A stretch of 64,000 nt of DNA from Streptomyces sp. S4.7 (GCF_010384365.1 NZ_CP048397.1:2480001-2544000), one strand, 5' to 3'. Positions 25,804-34,736 are shown, counted from the stretch's first letter. Made by a program: numbers and translations. Notes: generated by a model from the letters alone, not told the origin.

Positions 25804-27162
25804 TCATGCGAAGAGTCGTCGCCAAGTCTCGGGGCCGGGGTACCCGTCGGCCGCGCTGCCGCGCCAGCCCTGCGCCCGTTGGAAGGCCTCGACATTGCGC
25901 CGGTCGGCCTCGCCCCACCTCGGGCCGGGGCCCGAGACGTAGTGCCGGCCGTAGCCGCGCTTCACCAGCTGTTCGCCGAGCCTGGTGACGTGGGAGTTCG
26001 ACCTCCCCGGCCGGAACCGGTCCGCCCCCGGGAACGCCGGCCGTGCGCTCGTACCGCCGGGACCGGCCGCCCCCGCCTTCGGAATGTCCTTGCCGAGCCC
26101 GTTCACGAGGTATCGCCAGGTGTCGGGCCCCGGCAGCCCGTCGGCCTCCGCGCCCCGCCAGCCCTGCGCCCGCTGGAACGCCTCGGTGGCACGCCGGTCG
26201 GCCTCGCCCCAGCCCGGTCCGGGGCCCACGTCGTAGAAGCGTCCACCGCCCCGGCCGACGAGCATCTCGCCGAGCCGGGTCACATGCGCGTTGTCGGCAC
26301 CGGGCCCGAAGGACTTCGCACCGGGGAAGCCCGCCGCCGGGGTCTCGTCCGGTGTGTCCGCCGGGCTGCCGGCGGTGCCCGAGGTCACGCCGTTGTAGCG
26401 GTACGCCACGTAACTCGCCGAATTGCTCCAGTACGCCATCGGCGTGGACAGGGCACGGGTGTTCGGCTTGGTCTGCTCGTACGCGATGTAGTAGTCGTGC
26501 GTGTAGTCCGTCCACCCGCCGAAGATCGTCACGTGTGACCCCTTGTTGGGGTCCTTCGGGTTGTGGAACAGCAGGATGTCGCCGGGCTGGAGGTCGCTCC
26601 TGTCGATCCGGGTGCCGAAGCGGGACAGGCTCCCGGTCCACTCGTTGCCGTCCAGGTTCCAGGCCATCGAGACATACCCCGAACAGTCCTGGCGGTAGCC
26701 GTCGGACCAGTACTTCGTCATGGAGTACGGGACCTTCGCGCTCACCCATCGCTTGGCGCGGTTGATGATGTCGGCGCGGCTGATCCTGCGCAGCGTGTCG
26801 ACGGAGTGGTTCGCCGACGGTCCGGCCGACGGGCGGCCGTGCAGCGGGCCGCTCGCGCCCTGCGGGGTCGCCGGATACGGTTCGGCGACCGCCGCGGTCG
26901 CCACCGACGGCGCCGCCCCCTCCGCCGTCGCGGTGCCGAGCGCGGGCCAGGCGGCGTCGGCCTCGCTCGCGCCGGCGCCGGTGACGCCGAGGGCGACACC
27001 GGCCGCGGTGGCGAGGACCAGGACACGGCGCGCGCCGTGTGCGGCGGGGTGGCCGCCCGCGCGCAGGGGCAGGCCCTGGGCCAGCAGATGGCGCTGCTCG
27101 GCGCATCCGCCACAGGGGCAGTCGCAAGCGGGTTCGTATTCCTCGAAGACCGGTGAGTTCAT
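25804..27162 (-). CDS. secreted NlpC/P60-like hydrolase with two peptidoglycan-binding repeats
   Basis: Probable cell-wall amidase/endopeptidase. The N-terminus is unusual: a Cys-rich cluster (CDCPCGGCAEQ) precedes the hydrophobic segment VLVLATAAGVALGVTGAGA. The catalytic region (about 130-260) has DCSGYVSMAW (Cys), GDILLFHNPKDPNKGSHVTI (His) and a family-like Tyr/Asp-rich segment. Two near-identical modules of about 75 residues follow, each with FxPGxxNxHVTRLGE, a PGPxWGEADRR core, AFQRAQGWRG and GPxTWR, typical of Streptomyces wall-binding units. 452 residues. Ends against the SPFH gene. Fits a locus remodelling wall and glycan at hyphal tips. Confidence 0.85.
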   Translation of the reverse strand: MNSPVFEEYEPACDCPCGGCAEQRHLLAQGLPLRAGGHPAAHGARRVLVLATAAGVALGVTGAGASEADAAWPALGTATAEGAAPSVATAAVAEPYPATPQGASGPLHGRPSAGPSANHSVDTLRRISRADIINRAKRWVSAKVPYSMTKYWSDGYRQDCSGYVSMAWNLDGNEWTGSLSRFGTRIDRSDLQPGDILLFHNPKDPNKGSHVTIFGGWTDYTHDYYIAYEQTKPNTRALSTPMAYWSNSASYVAYRYNGVTSGTAGSPADTPDETPAAGFPGAKSFGPGADNAHVTRLGEMLVGRGGGRFYDVGPGPGWGEADRRATEAFQRAQGWRGAEADGLPGPDTWRYLVNGLGKDIPKAGAAGPGGTSARPAFPGADRFRPGRSNSHVTRLGEQLVKRGYGRHYVSGPGPRWGEADRRNVEAFQRAQGWRGSAADGYPGPETWRRLFA

Positions 27163-27343
27163 GCGATCCCCTCCACACTCGACAGGATGCTGTGCCGTGT
27201 TGCACGCGCGTCAGGAGCCACAGGACCCGACTAATCACACTTTGACGGATCAAAGGTAAAAAACGACCATCCGACAGGCCACATCGCTCATCAAATGGTC
27301 GGGAGCACTCCGGAGCGTCGGGTAGAGTTCTCCAGGTCAGCAG

Positions 27344-27417
27344 GCGCCGCTAGCTCAGTTGGTTAGAGCAGCTGACTCTTAATCAGCGGGTCCGGGGTTC
27401 GAGTCCCTGGCGGCGCA
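27344..27417 (+). tRNA. tRNA-Lys (CTT), copy 2
   Basis: Same 74-base cloverleaf as the copy at 8814, with identical sequence, and the 8 bases before it (GTCAGCAG) are also shared. Anticodon CTT. Followed by its own terminator. Confidence 0.97.
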
Positions 27418-27424
27418 CGCAGGG

Positions 27425-27460
27425 CTGAGGCCCCCTCGTCATCGCACGAGGGGGCCTCAG
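27425..27460 (+). terminator. terminator of tRNA-Lys copy 2
   Basis: Perfect 15-bp stem, CTGAGGCCCCCTCGT with its complement, around a 6-base loop, then TCGTTCC. Different sequence from the terminator of copy 1, so the duplication did not include the downstream flank. Confidence 0.88.
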
Positions 27461-27911
27461 TCGTTCCGTCTGACCACCACCCCTGACCGGGCGGTCTCCG
27501 CGGCAACTTCACAGTCCGGCCACAGCTCCGCCTCCAACAGACCCCCAATGGGGGCATATGACGCTCAAGTAGTATCTTTCACTCTTGCGATCATGGCTGG
27601 GGTCGTAGAATCTATCCTGAAGCCGAAGCGCCCAAGGAAGCACGCGTTCCTCACAGTTGGGGCACCTGAAGAGTTTGCTCCGGTTTGCATACCGAGCGGG
27701 GTGGGGGTCCCGTTCACGGGCCGATGCCGCAAACGGCGTCATGCAACCGGAAGGTCCCGATGCGTGTCTGTACTGAGGGCGGCGCGCGACCATGCGGGCC
27801 TCCACCGGTGGCCCGCCACCGACATGTCCGGGACGGGTGGTCTGCGGGGGCCCTCTCCGGACGAACCGACCGACCAATCACGCAGCCAGCATGCGTGCGG
27901 GGGGATGACTG
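27461..27911 (+). promoter_or_regulatory. long non-coding leader region before cslA
   Basis: About 450 bases with no gene I can support. An A/T-richer patch at about 27560-27620 contains a possible promoter (TTGCGA, then TAGAAT about 15 bases later, sub-optimal spacing). If used, cslA mRNA would have a 5' leader of roughly 300 bases. No recognised riboswitch consensus; I looked for a ydaO-type element and did not find one. Confidence 0.4.
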
Positions 27912-29906
27912 ATGACGTCGACGCCGAACGGCGAGCGGCCGAACAACGACGCGTCCCGGACCACTCAGCTCCGGGTTCCCTCGCAGCTCAGGAATGCCAG
28001 GGCCCGCCTCCGGCCCAAGGCCGAACTGCCCAAGTACGACTACGAGCACTACAGCCGGCTCGCCGGGCCGCTCACCCAGCCGGACCCGAACAAGCCGTAC
28101 AAGGTGCAGTACCGCTCGCTGCTCTCGCAGGAGCCGCACCGGATCCGGGCCGCCCTGCTGCTCGGCGCCGCCCCGCTCCTCTCCCTCGGACTCTTCGCCT
28201 GGCTGATGCAGCCGCAGCACTGGACCGAGCGCGACCCGAACCTGAAGAACGACACGCTGCTCGTCCTCGACATCGTGATGCTGGTCTCGATCGGACTGAT
28301 CGAGCTGTTCCGCACGATGAACGTGCTGTCCAACGCGCACGCGACGCTGGTGGCCCGTGACCCGGTCCCCGTCGTACCCGCGAGCGGCACCCGCGTCGCC
28401 TTCCTCACCTCCTTCGTGCCGGGCAAGGAGCCCCTCGAAATGGTGACGAAGACGCTGGAGGCCGCGGTCAGGATCCGGCACCGCGGGCTGCTGCACGTCT
28501 GGCTCCTCGACGAGGGCGACGACCCCGCCGTCAAGGAGGTCTGCGCCCGGCTCGGAGTCCACCACTTCTCCCGCAAGGGCGTGGCGAAGTGGAACCAGGC
28601 CAAGGGCGCGCACCGCGCGAAGACCAAGCACGGCAACTACAACGCCTGGCTCGACGCGCACGGAGACGACTACGACTTCTTCGCGTCCGTCGACACCGAC
28701 CACGTCCCGATGGCCAACTACCTGGAGCGGATGCTCGGTTACTTCCGTGACCCGGACGTCGGCTTCGTCATCGGCCCGCAGGTCTACGGCAACTACGACA
28801 CGTTCGTCACCAAGGCGGCCGAGTCGCAGCAGTTCCTCTTCCACGCCCTGATCCAGCGCGCGGGCAACCGCTACGGCTCGCCCATGTTCGTCGGCACGAG
28901 CAACGCCGTACGCATCTCGGCGCTCAAGCAGATCGGCGGGCTGTACGACTCGATCACCGAGGACATGGCGACGGGCTTCGAGATGCACCGCGCCAAGAAC
29001 CCGCAGACGGGCGAGAAGTGGCGTTCCGTGTACACCCCGGACGTCCTCGCCGTCGGTGAGGGCCCGACCGCCTGGACGGACTTCTTCACCCAGCAGCTGC
29101 GCTGGTCGCGGGGCACGTACGAGACGATCCTCAAGCAGTACTGGCGGGGTTACACCACGCTGCCGCCCGGCAAGCTCTTCAACTACACGATGATGATCAT
29201 CTTCTACCCGATGTCGGCGCTCAACTGGATCCTGGCGGCGCTGAGTTGTGCGCTGTTCCTGGGCATGGGCGCCTCGGGTGTGCAGATCGACCCGGCGATC
29301 TGGATGATGCTGTACGGCAACGCGTCGGCCCTCCAGATCGGCCTCTACATCTGGAACCGGCGGCACAACGTCTCGCCGCACGAGCCCGAGGGGTCCGGCG
29401 GTCTCGCGGGCATGGCGATGTCCGCGCTCTCCGCGCCGATCTACGCGCGCTCGCTGCTCGACGCCGCACTGCGGCGCAAGAGCGGCTTCGTGGTGACGCC
29501 CAAGGGTGACTCGTCCAGTCCGGACACCCTGTTCGGGACGTTCCGGATCCATCTGTTCTTCATTCTCGTCTTCGCCGGATCGCTGGTCTCGTCCTTCTTC
29601 TTCGGACACGACCATCCGGCGATGATCACCTGGGCCTCGCTGGCGCTGCTGATCACGGCCTCACCGATCATCGTCTGGCGTCTGGGCATGCGCGCGGAGA
29701 AGAAGAAGCGCCGGAAGCACGGGGCTCACCGGGGCGGCGGCGGGGGTACGCCTCCGGGAGCCCCGGCGGCCTCCGGGCCGGCTCATCGGTCCCCCCAGGT
29801 CCCGGGCGCTCCCCAGACCTCCCAGGCCTCGCAGGTTTCGCAGCAGACGCCCCCCGGGGCCCTCGACCAGACCATACAGATTTCCCTTGGGGGACCTAAG
29901 CAATGA
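27912..29906 (+). CDS. cslA: cellulose synthase-like glycosyltransferase CslA
   Basis: Membrane family-2 glycosyltransferase that polymerises a beta-linked glycan at hyphal tips. Two N-terminal transmembrane helices (LLLGAAPLLSLGLFAWLM; LLVLDIVMLVSIGLIELF), then the catalytic domain with DxD at 261-263 (SVDTDH), TED at 349-351 and QQLRW at 394-398, the processive-synthase signature. Several C-terminal helices follow, ending in a Gly/Pro/Gln-rich cytoplasmic tail. ATG 27912 lies behind GGGGGA. Overlap of 4 bases with glxA (ATGA) matches the known Streptomyces cslA-glxA operon, in which CslA is needed for the tip glycan and normal development. Confidence 0.95.
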   Translation: MTSTPNGERPNNDASRTTQLRVPSQLRNARARLRPKAELPKYDYEHYSRLAGPLTQPDPNKPYKVQYRSLLSQEPHRIRAALLLGAAPLLSLGLFAWLMQPQHWTERDPNLKNDTLLVLDIVMLVSIGLIELFRTMNVLSNAHATLVARDPVPVVPASGTRVAFLTSFVPGKEPLEMVTKTLEAAVRIRHRGLLHVWLLDEGDDPAVKEVCARLGVHHFSRKGVAKWNQAKGAHRAKTKHGNYNAWLDAHGDDYDFFASVDTDHVPMANYLERMLGYFRDPDVGFVIGPQVYGNYDTFVTKAAESQQFLFHALIQRAGNRYGSPMFVGTSNAVRISALKQIGGLYDSITEDMATGFEMHRAKNPQTGEKWRSVYTPDVLAVGEGPTAWTDFFTQQLRWSRGTYETILKQYWRGYTTLPPGKLFNYTMMIIFYPMSALNWILAALSCALFLGMGASGVQIDPAIWMMLYGNASALQIGLYIWNRRHNVSPHEPEGSGGLAGMAMSALSAPIYARSLLDAALRRKSGFVVTPKGDSSSPDTLFGTFRIHLFFILVFAGSLVSSFFFGHDHPAMITWASLALLITASPIIVWRLGMRAEKKKRRKHGAHRGGGGGTPPGAPAASGPAHRSPQVPGAPQTSQASQVSQQTPPGALDQTIQISLGGPKQ

Positions 29907-31855
29907 GCGCGCTTCCCGTCCGGCCGAACCACCGCAAGAACCGGGCCCGCCGCTTGGCGATAGGCGCCGCGGTGGTCGTCGTGGTGGCCGGGATGAACGG
30001 GCCGGCGATGTGGCGGTTCGGCTCGGAGCAGTACCACGATTACAAGATCAACCGGCCCGAGTACAAGGCCGCGAACGGCCACTGGGACTTTCTCGACATC
30101 CCGGCGAAATTCAAGATCAATTCGATTCACGCGTCGCTTCTGCACACCGGCAAGGTGCTGCTGATAGCCGGGTCGGGGAACAACCAGAAGAACTTCGACG
30201 CGAACAAGTTCGAGTCGGTCCTCTGGGATCCGGCGACGAACGACTTCAAGATGATCCCGACGCCCAAGGACATGTTCTGCGCCGGGCACACCCAGCTGCC
30301 GGACGGCAAGCTGCTGGTGGCGGGCGGTACGAAGCGCTACGAGAAGCTCAAGGGCGACGCCACCAAGGCCGGCGGCCTGATGGTGGTCCACAACGAGGAC
30401 CCCGACAAGCCGATGACGCTGCCGGCGGGCACGATGTTCACCGGGAAGAAGAACGGCAAGACCTTCGAGTCCAAGGACCCGGTGCTGGTCGAGAAGGCGA
30501 AGAAGATATTCGACCCGGCGACGGGGGCCTTCCTGCGGACCGAGCCCGGCCTCGGCCGTATCTATGTCGAGGCGAGGAAGAGCGGGAAGAAGTACGAGAC
30601 CGGCACCGAGGACAATTACCGGGTGCAGGGCATGAAGGGCACCGACGCCCGTAATGTCTACGGCATCGCGCAGAAGCTCGCGCTCGACAAGAAGGACTTC
30701 CAAGGCATCAAGGACGCCTTCGAGTTCGACCCGGTCGCCGAGAAGTACATCAAAGTGGACCCGATGAACGAGGCCCGCTGGTATCCCACACTCACGACGC
30801 TGGAGGACGGCAAGGTCCTCGCGCTGTCGGGCCTCGACGAGATCGGGCAGATCGTCCCGGGCAAGGACGAGATCTACGACCCCGAGACCAAGGAGTGGGA
30901 GTACACGGGGATCATCAGGAAGTTCCCCACCTACCCGGCGATCTTCCTGATGGACAACGGCAAGCTGTTCTACAGCGGCTCCAACGCCGGATACGGCCCC
31001 GCCGACGTCGGCCGCAAGCCCGGCATCTGGGACCTGGACACCAACAAGTTCCAGAACATCCCCGGACTGAGCGACGCGGACACGATGGAGACGTCCGCGA
31101 CCGTCATGCTGCCGCCCGCGCAGGACCAGAAGTTCATGGTCATCGGCGGCGGTGGCGTGGGCGAGTCCGAGAAGTCCAGCGAGAAGTCCCGGCTGGTCGA
31201 TCTCAAGGCGGACAAGCCGGAGTTCAAGGACGGCGCCGCGCTCGACAAGGGCACCCGCTACCCGAGCGCGACGCTGATGCCGGACGACTCGGTGCTGGTC
31301 ACGGGCGGCGCCGAGGACTACCGGGGCCGCAGCGGCTCCAACATCCTCGAAGCGCGGATGTACGACCCGAAGGCGGGCGAGTACAAGCGCGTCGCCGATC
31401 CCCAGGTCGGCCGCAACTACCACTCGGGCTCGCTCCTGCTGCCCGACGGGCGCGTCATGATCTTCGGCTCCGACTCGCTCTACGCCGACAAGGCGAACAC
31501 CAAGCCGGGCGTCTTCGAGCAGCGCATCGAGATCTACACCCCGCCGTACCTCTTCCGGGACTCCAAGCCGGCGCTGACGGACGGACCGGAGCGGATCGAG
31601 CACGGCGAGTCCGGGGTCTTCAAGACCGGGGACGCCGCGTCGCTCAAGTCCGCGAAGCTGCTGCGGCCGAGCGCCGTCACGCATGTCACCGATGTCGAAC
31701 AGCGCTCGATCGCACTGGACATGGAGAAGACGGCGGACGGGGTCGAGGTGACGGTGCCGAAGAACAAGGCGCTGGTGCCCGCCGGTTGGTACATGCTCTT
31801 CGTGACGGACGACAAGGGGACACCGTCCGAGGGCAAGTGGGTCGAGGTCCCGTAA
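29903..31855 (+). CDS. glxA: GlxA, mononuclear copper radical oxidase
   Basis: Extracytoplasmic galactose-oxidase-like enzyme, 650 residues, anchored by an N-terminal hydrophobic segment (GAAVVVVVAGMNGPAMW). Seven-bladed kelch-type propeller repeats run through the middle (PDGKLLVAGGTKRY, LPDGRVMIFGSDSL, LMPDDSVLVTGG); the C-terminal Ig-like domain begins at IYTPPYLFRDSKPAL. The Cys expected to cross-link to the radical Tyr is C126 in MFCAGHTQL. The Trp over the active site is probably that in EARWYPTLTTLEDG, and copper His/Tyr lie in GRNYHSGSLLLP. Known from S. lividans to act with CslA in glycan deposition, its maturation requiring copper. Start overlaps the cslA stop. Confidence 0.95.
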   Translation: MSALPVRPNHRKNRARRLAIGAAVVVVVAGMNGPAMWRFGSEQYHDYKINRPEYKAANGHWDFLDIPAKFKINSIHASLLHTGKVLLIAGSGNNQKNFDANKFESVLWDPATNDFKMIPTPKDMFCAGHTQLPDGKLLVAGGTKRYEKLKGDATKAGGLMVVHNEDPDKPMTLPAGTMFTGKKNGKTFESKDPVLVEKAKKIFDPATGAFLRTEPGLGRIYVEARKSGKKYETGTEDNYRVQGMKGTDARNVYGIAQKLALDKKDFQGIKDAFEFDPVAEKYIKVDPMNEARWYPTLTTLEDGKVLALSGLDEIGQIVPGKDEIYDPETKEWEYTGIIRKFPTYPAIFLMDNGKLFYSGSNAGYGPADVGRKPGIWDLDTNKFQNIPGLSDADTMETSATVMLPPAQDQKFMVIGGGGVGESEKSSEKSRLVDLKADKPEFKDGAALDKGTRYPSATLMPDDSVLVTGGAEDYRGRSGSNILEARMYDPKAGEYKRVADPQVGRNYHSGSLLLPDGRVMIFGSDSLYADKANTKPGVFEQRIEIYTPPYLFRDSKPALTDGPERIEHGESGVFKTGDAASLKSAKLLRPSAVTHVTDVEQRSIALDMEKTADGVEVTVPKNKALVPAGWYMLFVTDDKGTPSEGKWVEVP

Positions 31856-31881
31856 CCCGGCGGGTACGCACGGCTAATACA

Positions 31882-31909
31882 GAGGCCCCCGGCTCACGCC
31901 GGGGGCCTC
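31882..31909. terminator. terminator between glxA and cslZ
   Basis: 12-bp perfect stem GAGGCCCCCGGC / GCCGGGGGCCTC with a TCAC loop, between convergent genes, followed by GTCGTTC. Probably works in both directions. Confidence 0.88.
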
Positions 31910-31928
31910 GTCGTTCGGTCGCCGCCTT

Positions 31929-32948
31929 CTACCTCGCGTTGCGCGCCAGTTCCAGGGCGTACTCCGGATACCAGTCGCCGGCCTTGGGCCCGCCCTTGCA
32001 GTCGCCGTCCGACTCCCCCGGGCGCTTGACCCACAGATACGCCTTCACCAGCGGGTCACCGGTCTTCGTGGTCGGCGGCTCACCGAGCGCGCGGCCCGGC
32101 GGGTTGCACCAGTTCTCGCCCGGATCGCCCTCCGTGTAGGGGCCGTTGCCGTTGCGGCTGGTGTCGATCACGAACGGCTTGTTGCCGACCTTCGCCGACA
32201 GCTTCTTGCCGAACTCCTGGCTCACGTCGGTCGGGAAGAAGTTGGAGACGTTGACCGAGAAGCCGTCCGCCTTGTCGATGCCCGCCCACTGGAGCGGCTC
32301 GAAGAGCGCGTCCGGCGACTGCCAGCCGGCGTTCCCCGCGTCCAGGTAGACCGTGGTGGCCGGCTGCTGCTTGAGCCGTTCGATGGCGCCCTTCAGCAGG
32401 TCGTACCGCTCCTCGTGGAACTCCTCGGGCGTGCACCCGTCCACCAGGTGCAGCAGCGCGTCCGGCTCCAGGACGACCGTGGCCCGCCGGTCGCCGATGC
32501 CCTTGGCGACCTTGTCGACCCAGTCCCGGTAAGCGTTGCCGTCCGCCGCGCCGCCCTTGGAGAACTGGCCGCAGTCGCGGTGCGGGACGTTGTAGAGGAC
32601 CAGCAGGGCGTCCCGGTCGGCCTTCGCGGCGGCTTCCGTGTAACCGCGGGCCTCCTGCTCGGGGTTGTCCGGGCCGACCCACTCGCCGACGGGCTGTGAG
32701 GCGATCTTCTTGATCAGGCCGGCGTTCTCGTCGTCGCCGTCCTTCGTGTAGTCGGCGACCTGCTTGGCCGCGTTGCCGTCGGGGTTGACCCAGTACGGAT
32801 CGGTCGCCTTGGGCTGCTGGCTCGTGGCCGGGTTCTTCTCGCCCTTGTCCCCACCGCCCGAGGAACAGCCCGCGACGAGCAGTGCCGCTCCCGCGGCCGC
32901 CGCGCACGCCGTCACTCGAAGACCGCGACCGGAATTACTGCCGTACAT
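31929..32948 (-). CDS. cslZ: GH6-family glycoside hydrolase lipoprotein (CslZ-like)
   Basis: Predicted extracellular beta-1,4-glucanase acting on the CslA product. Lipoprotein signal with lipobox LLVAGC at about residue 28. GH6 markers in order: VLYNVPHRDCGQF, TVVLEPDALLHLVDGC, TTVYLDAGNAGWQ, FVIDTSRNGNGP and the C-terminal AYLWVKRPGESDG, giving the substrate-tunnel Trp and catalytic Asp regions. 339 residues, no binding module. ATG 32948 follows GAGGGGGAG. It converges with glxA. In S. coelicolor the gene at this place is cslZ, hence the symbol. Confidence 0.88.
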   Translation of the reverse strand: MYGSNSGRGLRVTACAAAAGAALLVAGCSSGGGDKGEKNPATSQQPKATDPYWVNPDGNAAKQVADYTKDGDDENAGLIKKIASQPVGEWVGPDNPEQEARGYTEAAAKADRDALLVLYNVPHRDCGQFSKGGAADGNAYRDWVDKVAKGIGDRRATVVLEPDALLHLVDGCTPEEFHEERYDLLKGAIERLKQQPATTVYLDAGNAGWQSPDALFEPLQWAGIDKADGFSVNVSNFFPTDVSQEFGKKLSAKVGNKPFVIDTSRNGNGPYTEGDPGENWCNPPGRALGEPPTTKTGDPLVKAYLWVKRPGESDGDCKGGPKAGDWYPEYALELARNAR

Positions 32949-33142
32949 CCACTCCCCCTCGGTGCCTGTTCGTCGGAGCCGCCCCCCCAGGCGCCCCGCT
33001 CCTGCCCTGCCTGCCGCCCGCCTGCCCGGACAAGACCGGTCGAATCCATCCTGGCACACGGCCCGGAGCCGTACGGCCGCCCGTTCGCGTTCGTGTGCGA
33101 GCTGTGACAGCGGGGCGCCGGACAGGCTCCGCCGATACCGGA

Positions 33143-33811
33143 TCAGCCATCGTGACGCGCCTCTTCCACATCGGTGAGGTACGCCGAGACCACCACGTTC
33201 GCCGTGTACGTACGGTTCTCGCGGTCGAAGGTCCCGCCGCAGGTGATCAGCCGCAGTTCGGCACGGTCCGCCTCGTGGGGGCCGTACACCTTCCGCGCGT
33301 CGAACCTCTCCCGCGAGTAGACCCGTACGTCGTCGATGGTGAACTCGGCGACCGAACCGTCGGACCTGGTGACCCGGACCTTCTCGCCGGGCCGGGCCGC
33401 GCTCAGGTCGTAGAAGACGGCCGGTTCGGTCCGGGTGTCGACGTGGCCGACGAGGAGCGCGGTGCCCGTGGCGCCTGGCCGGGCGCCACCGCCGTACCAG
33501 CCGACGGTCCCCGATTCCTCGTACGGCGGCGGCTCGACCGCCCCCGTCACGTCCAGGCCGCGCGAGACGACCGGCGCCTGTATGCCGACGGAGGGGACGT
33601 CCACGCGGCGCGGATCGGCGGGCTCCAGCGGGTCGCGGGCCACCGGGCGCTCCCCCGTCGGCCGGCCGACGGCGGCGATGTCGCCGGTCATGGGACCGGA
33701 GGTGCCGACGACGGCGTCGTGGCCCCAGCCCCAGAGGCCGAGCAGCAGGGAGGCGAGGGCGACCCCGGTCAGCAGTCGGCCGGATCCCGTCCGGCGGTCG
33801 GTTTCGGACAT
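33143..33811 (-). CDS. class F sortase
   Basis: Membrane-anchored transpeptidase, 222 residues. N-terminal transmembrane helix (LLTGVALASLLLGLWGWG), an extracellular linker, then the sortase barrel with catalytic His123 (LVGHVDT), Cys191 (LITCGGTFD) and Arg200 (RENRTYTANVVV). RVDVPSVGIQAPVV is the usual barrel entry in class F. Lies 10 bases downstream of, and presumably in one operon with, the Lys/Pro-rich surface protein, its likely partner. Class F sortases are typical of Actinobacteria and their substrates are poorly known. Confidence 0.92.
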   Translation of the reverse strand: MSETDRRTGSGRLLTGVALASLLLGLWGWGHDAVVGTSGPMTGDIAAVGRPTGERPVARDPLEPADPRRVDVPSVGIQAPVVSRGLDVTGAVEPPPYEESGTVGWYGGGARPGATGTALLVGHVDTRTEPAVFYDLSAARPGEKVRVTRSDGSVAEFTIDDVRVYSRERFDARKVYGPHEADRAELRLITCGGTFDRENRTYTANVVVSAYLTDVEEARHDG

Positions 33812-33821
33812 CTCAGCCGTC

Positions 33822-34736
33822 TCAGTCGGAGTCCCGCGCGGCGGAACGCTTCCGGCGCGCGCTGCGGATGGCCACGGCCACGGCGGCGACGCCGGCGAGG
33901 ACGAGACCGATCACGGTGTGCGGGGTGCTGGGGCCGGCCTCGTCGGCGGCGGCCGTACTGATCGTCCGCCCGCCACCACCCGCCCGGACCGGCGCTACGG
34001 GCGAGGCGTGGTGCTCGCCGGGGTCGGCGTGTGCCCCGGGGGACCGGGGCTGGGAGGCCAGGGGCTGCCGGTCGGTCGGAGCGGGCTTCGGCTTGGACTC
34101 GGGCTTGGACTCGGGCTTGGTCTCCGGCTTGGCGGAGGGCCTGGCCGAGGTGGGCCGAAGCTTCGCTTCGGGCTTGGCGGAGGCCTTGGCCGTGGCCGAA
34201 GTCCTGGACTCGGGCTTGGGCTTGGTCTCCGGCTTTTCGGAGGCCGTGATGGAGGCCGATGCCTTGGGCTTCGGCTTCGGCTTGGGTTTCGCGGAGGCCG
34301 AGGCCGACGTCCTGGCGGAGGGCTTGGCGGAGGACTTGGTTTCCGGCTTGGCGGAGGGCTTCGGGTCGTGGTCCACCTCGAAGACCGCCGCACGCCCGTG
34401 CTCGTGCCCGTCGCACCAGACATCGACCGCGTACCTGCCGTCCTTCGCCGACGACTTGACCTTCGCCTCGCCCTGGAGCGGCGACTTCCGGTCGCCGCCC
34501 CGGCGGGCTCCGAGTTCGGAGTCGGCGACGAAGACGTCGGACCGCGCCGCCCCCGCGCGGGGGTTCTCGCAGCCTGTGACCTTGATCTTCACCTCGGCGC
34601 CGGGGCGCACGGGGGACGGCGTGACCGTCGCCTTCACGGAGTCATGGGCGTCGGCGGCGGTGGTAGCGAGGACGGGGACCGCCACCACGGCGGCGACCAG
34701 CCCTGCGGCACGGAGTGTGAGCAAGCCTGAACGCAT
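33822..34736 (-). CDS. Lys/Pro/Ser-rich cell-surface protein, sortase partner candidate
   Basis: Exported protein of 304 residues. Signal peptide LVAAVVAVPVLATTAADA, then a folded beta domain of about 85 residues (VKATVTPSPVRPGAEVKIKV, AKDGRYAVDVWCDGHEHGRA) with two cysteines that could pair, then about 120 residues of K/P/A/S/E repeats (AKPETK, KPESKPESKPK), and a C-terminal hydrophobic helix (VIGLVLAGVAAVAVAIRS) with a basic tail. That layout is a sortase-sorting signal, but no LPXTG or LAXTG stands before the helix; the sequence there is AADEAGPSTPHT. Wall-spanning stalk is the likely role of the repeat region. Confidence 0.82.
   Translation of the reverse strand: MRSGLLTLRAAGLVAAVVAVPVLATTAADAHDSVKATVTPSPVRPGAEVKIKVTGCENPRAGAARSDVFVADSELGARRGGDRKSPLQGEAKVKSSAKDGRYAVDVWCDGHEHGRAAVFEVDHDPKPSAKPETKSSAKPSARTSASASAKPKPKPKPKASASITASEKPETKPKPESRTSATAKASAKPEAKLRPTSARPSAKPETKPESKPESKPKPAPTDRQPLASQPRSPGAHADPGEHHASPVAPVRAGGGGRTISTAAADEAGPSTPHTVIGLVLAGVAAVAVAIRSARRKRSAARDSD

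Noticed and set aside
23579..27253. A single 1224-codon open frame across SPFH and hydrolase genes on the minus strand
   Set aside because: Its first third runs out of frame over the hydrolase gene, which has clear domains; the true SPFH start has a good ribosome site at 25789.
8814..27417. Genomic island bounded by tRNA attachment sites
   Set aside because: No integrase, excisionase or transfer genes, and the enclosed genes include the conserved LPMO-SPFH-hydrolase order of the cslA locus.
27548..28360. Plus-strand open frame crossing the cslA leader
   Set aside because: Turns into an Arg/Pro-rich frame overlapping cslA; no ribosome site and no family features.
34080..34350. Repeated GGCTTGG/CTCGGG units as a DNA repeat element
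   Set aside because: They encode the KPESK/KPETK stalk of the surface protein and need no separate explanation.
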